Of a DNA stretch of 64,000 nucleotides, positions 61,766 to 64,000 are shown one piece after another. Origin of the DNA: Devriesea agamarum (GTDB lineage Bacteria > Actinomycetota > Actinomycetes > Actinomycetales > Dermabacteraceae); contig NZ_LN849456.1 of NCBI RefSeq assembly GCF_900070355.1, forward strand, positions 1,922,001-1,986,000. The letters are read 5' to 3'. A program made the position numbers and the translations under genes. How positions within the stretch are numbered: the first letter of the stretch is position 1; every line of letters begins with the position of its first letter. Below the pieces are notes generated by a model. It worked only from the letters and a program-made list of their open reading frames with translations, was not told where the DNA came from and searched no databases.

Positions 61766-64000
61766 CTCCATCCGATACCGATAGGTCCGGCGCCTCCCCG
61801 TCGCACCCTCACCAGCCCTCGGGCCGACGACGGGCACCGGTTCCACCGCGCATTCCTCGCCCGGATCAGGCGCAGACGCCGCCTCGGTCCGCGACCAGCG
61901 CTCGCCGGGCCGCCACCGCGGGGTCACCTTCTGATCGGGATCGTATGACCGCGTCCTCCAGTGGCTATCCGGCCTCGGCCCGTAGGGCGTCGCGATCGGT
62001 ATCCTCGCAGCCCACGGGTGATGTCAGGGCACAGGAGGGTCGAAAGAGGGCTGGAGTAGCAGCGGCTTCCACGTCGACGGGGAACAACGCGGCAGGAAAC
62101 AAACCAGCGGGGAGTAGGCCTGCTGGACGCAACCTTGCATCGCCCGGACCAGCCAGCGCGCGCTCCGGGAGTGCGAGCTCGGCGAGCGGGAGTTCACAGA
62201 ATGCGAGCTCGGCGAGCGGGAGTTCACAGAATGCGAGCTCGGCGGGCGGAAGTTCAAGGAGCGGAAGTTCGGCAGGCGGGCGCACAGAAGGCAGCCGGAA
62301 TTTCCTGCTGCGCGCCAGCGCCCTCATGGCCGCCGGATCCATCGTCTCCCGCGCACTCGGGTTCGTAAAGAACTTCCTCATGGGCATGGTTTTTGGCGGC
62401 ACCAATACGATCGCCGCCAACGCCTTCAGCGCCGCGAATTTGTTGCCGAACTCCGTGTGGATTCTGGTCGGCGGCGGCGTGCTCAACGCCATTTTGGTTC
62501 CTGCGGTCGTGCGCGCGATGACCCATCGCGATGGTGGAACCGACTATTTGTCTCGGCTGGTCACCCTGATTGTGATCCTCTCGCTCGCCGTCACCGCGAT
62601 CTGCACGCTGGCCGTGCCGTGGCTGCTGACGGTCGGGAGCGGCCAGCTCAGCTCTCAGGGCTACGTGATGGCGATGTCCGTCGGGTACTGGCTGATGCCG
62701 CAGATCATCTTTTCCGCCCTCTACGTGCTGTGCGGCCAGATCCTCAACGCGCACAACAGCTTCGGCCCTTACAGTTGGGCACCGGTGCTCAACAATGTGG
62801 TCGGCATTATCGGCGCTCTGGTGTTCCTCGTCCTGTTCGGGACCTGGACGGGTGGTCACGGTCCGTGGACACTCGGGATGATCCTGACCCTAACCTTTAT
62901 CAACCTGGGTGGTTCGGCTGCTCAGGTGGCGCTGCTGGTGGTATATGTCCGCGGTCTCGGTTTACGGCTGCGCCCGCGTTGGGGTTTCCGCGGAATGGGC
63001 CTCATGAAGCTCGGCAAAATCGGTATCTGGTCTTTGCTGATGATCGTGCTGGGTCAGTTAGCCGTATTTGCATCCCGCTGGTCCACGGAAAATGCGGGCC
63101 AGATGAGCGCCCATTTACAGGCCAAGCATGACCCCGCATCAAACCTGTTCCCGGCAATTAGTGCCCTCGACAGCGCCTATCTCGCCTTCATGCTGCCGCA
63201 GGGCATTATCGCGGTAACCCTGGTCACGGCCATATTCCCGTCCCTGTCTCGGGCAGCCGCAGCCCAAGACCACACCGCTGTTCAGCGTCAGTATGCGTCG
63301 GTGAGCCGGATCCTACTGGTGCCAATGATGCTGTGCACCGTGCTGTTCACAGTGCTTGCGGCACCCGTGATGTGGGTCATCGTGGGCGGATCCACCCCAG
63401 CCGCATCCCGCGCAACCGGTTGGGTGTTGATCGGGTACATCCTGGGGTTGGTTCCCTTTTCTGCGTCGTACCTGATGAAGCGCGCTTTTTACGCGTATGA
63501 GGATGCCCGGTCCCCGTTCCTCATGCAGATCCCGACCACCGCGGTGTCCTTGGTCGCGGTCATCCCCATTTTGGAATATGTGGACCCGGGGTGGGCTGCC
63601 TTCGCCGCCGCGCTGACCACATCCATTGGGAGCCTTCTGGGCTGGATTCTGGGTGCATTCATTTTGTCGCGCCATCTGCGCCGACGTGGGGCCCGCGGTT
63701 CAACACTGCGTGAAACCGTCGAGGTGTATGCGAAGCTGATCGCTGCCGCTATCGTGTCGGGAATTGCAGGCTATGCGGTGCTGAAGCTGCTGGATTCATT
63801 TCTTTGGTCCTCCCGGATTACCGCCATCATCGTCGGGGTCATCGTCGGCGTGGTGGTCACCGTGGTGTTCTGCGGTATCGCCTTGGCGCTGCGGGTGCGC
63901 GAACTGGGCATGGCGGTCGACATGATTCGCCGTCGGGGCCGAGGCGGACCTGGTGCGCCAGACGCCTCGTCGTCATACACGGGCGGAAGCGGAGCTCACG
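61762..64000 (+). CDS. murJ: Lipid II flippase MurJ (partial, runs off the right edge)
   Basis: This MOP-superfamily flippase moves lipid II across the membrane. The first about 180 residues are a disordered Ser/Gly/Arg/Pro-rich tail with tandem repeats, an extension common in actinobacterial MurJ. The membrane core begins at SRNFLLRASALMAAGSIVSRALGFVKNFLMG; NAFSAANLLPNSVWILVGGGVLNAILVPAVVRAM is diagnostic. At least 746 codons are present before the window ends; the stop codon was not seen. It overlaps DUF6049 by four bases. Confidence 0.92.
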   Translation, partial: MTPSDTDRSGASPSHPHQPSGRRRAPVPPRIPRPDQAQTPPRSATSARRAATAGSPSDRDRMTASSSGYPASARRASRSVSSQPTGDVRAQEGRKRAGVAAASTSTGNNAAGNKPAGSRPAGRNLASPGPASARSGSASSASGSSQNASSASGSSQNASSAGGSSRSGSSAGGRTEGSRNFLLRASALMAAGSIVSRALGFVKNFLMGMVFGGTNTIAANAFSAANLLPNSVWILVGGGVLNAILVPAVVRAMTHRDGGTDYLSRLVTLIVILSLAVTAICTLAVPWLLTVGSGQLSSQGYVMAMSVGYWLMPQIIFSALYVLCGQILNAHNSFGPYSWAPVLNNVVGIIGALVFLVLFGTWTGGHGPWTLGMILTLTFINLGGSAAQVALLVVYVRGLGLRLRPRWGFRGMGLMKLGKIGIWSLLMIVLGQLAVFASRWSTENAGQMSAHLQAKHDPASNLFPAISALDSAYLAFMLPQGIIAVTLVTAIFPSLSRAAAAQDHTAVQRQYASVSRILLVPMMLCTVLFTVLAAPVMWVIVGGSTPAASRATGWVLIGYILGLVPFSASYLMKRAFYAYEDARSPFLMQIPTTAVSLVAVIPILEYVDPGWAAFAAALTTSIGSLLGWILGAFILSRHLRRRGARGSTLRETVEVYAKLIAAAIVSGIAGYAVLKLLDSFLWSSRITAIIVGVIVGVVVTVVFCGIALALRVRELGMAVDMIRRRGRGGPGAPDASSSYTGGSGAH
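62173..62262 (+). repeat. 30-bp tandem repeat in the murJ N-terminal tail
   Basis: Two identical 30-bp units (62173-62202 and 62203-62232) and a third diverged copy (62233-62262) encode the decapeptide ASSASGSSQN. A multiple of three keeps the frame. Confidence 0.85.

Noticed and set aside
1-64000. CRISPR array
   Set aside because: No regularly spaced repeats of 25-40 bases were seen; the only tandem repeat is the coding one in murJ.

Overview
The window looks like part of a chromosome from a moderately high-GC Gram-positive actinobacterium. The evidence is the order rpsF-ssb-rpsR-rplI next to a class A penicillin-binding protein, a CCA tRNA nucleotidyltransferase, a DUF6049 protein and MurJ; a DapC-type aminotransferase close to the mycobacterial type; many GTG starts; and several genes that begin 6-8 bases after a -10 box (leaderless). 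A member of Micrococcales is plausible, but genus cannot be fixed from the sequence alone.

Left part (1-16.9 kb): the end of an osmoprotectant/betaine-type ABC transporter, a pyridoxal/HMP kinase, a GtrA protein, a PTS pair (mannitol-type EIIA and HPr), then a compact arginine/guanidino catabolic cluster: catabolic-type ornithine carbamoyltransferase, YfcC-type antiporter, a short deiminase-superfamily enzyme and a D-2-hydroxyacid dehydrogenase. A leader with competing hairpins precedes the cluster. A threonine dehydratase, two small orphan genes, tRNA-Ser(CGA), an oligopeptidase B and the methionine importer metNIQ follow.

Accessory region (17.0-29.9 kb): a reduced prophage keeps an immunity module (small HTH protein, ImmR-like repressor, ImmA-like protease), two fibre-like proteins, endolysin, a membrane-anchored collagen-like protein and a holin-like protein. 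Integrase, terminase, portal and capsid genes are absent. A lipoprotein gene sits inside it on the opposite strand. Further right are orphan membrane proteins, a Tat-signal NlpC/P60 hydrolase and an AbiE-type toxin-antitoxin pair with a well-formed promoter and two palindromes, then a GNAT acetyltransferase.

Metabolic and transport region (30-52.8 kb): DapC-like aminotransferase, DedA protein, a FadJ-type fatty-acid oxidation protein with long disordered linkers, a DUF4862 protein, a dicarboxylate/glutamate symporter, several MFS exporters, a DsbA-like lipoprotein, a UvrA-like resistance paralogue behind an attenuator-like leader, an AI-2E-type permease, tRNA-Leu(CAG), a lipoprotein esterase, an acyltransferase-like membrane protein, an amino-acid permease, and a MarR-MFS operon whose promoter spacer contains a palindrome.

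Core region (52.9-64 kb): ribosomal proteins and SSB, PBP1, CCA-adding enzyme, and on the opposite strand DUF6049 overlapping murJ, which runs off the window. These genes link translation, replication and cell-wall assembly.
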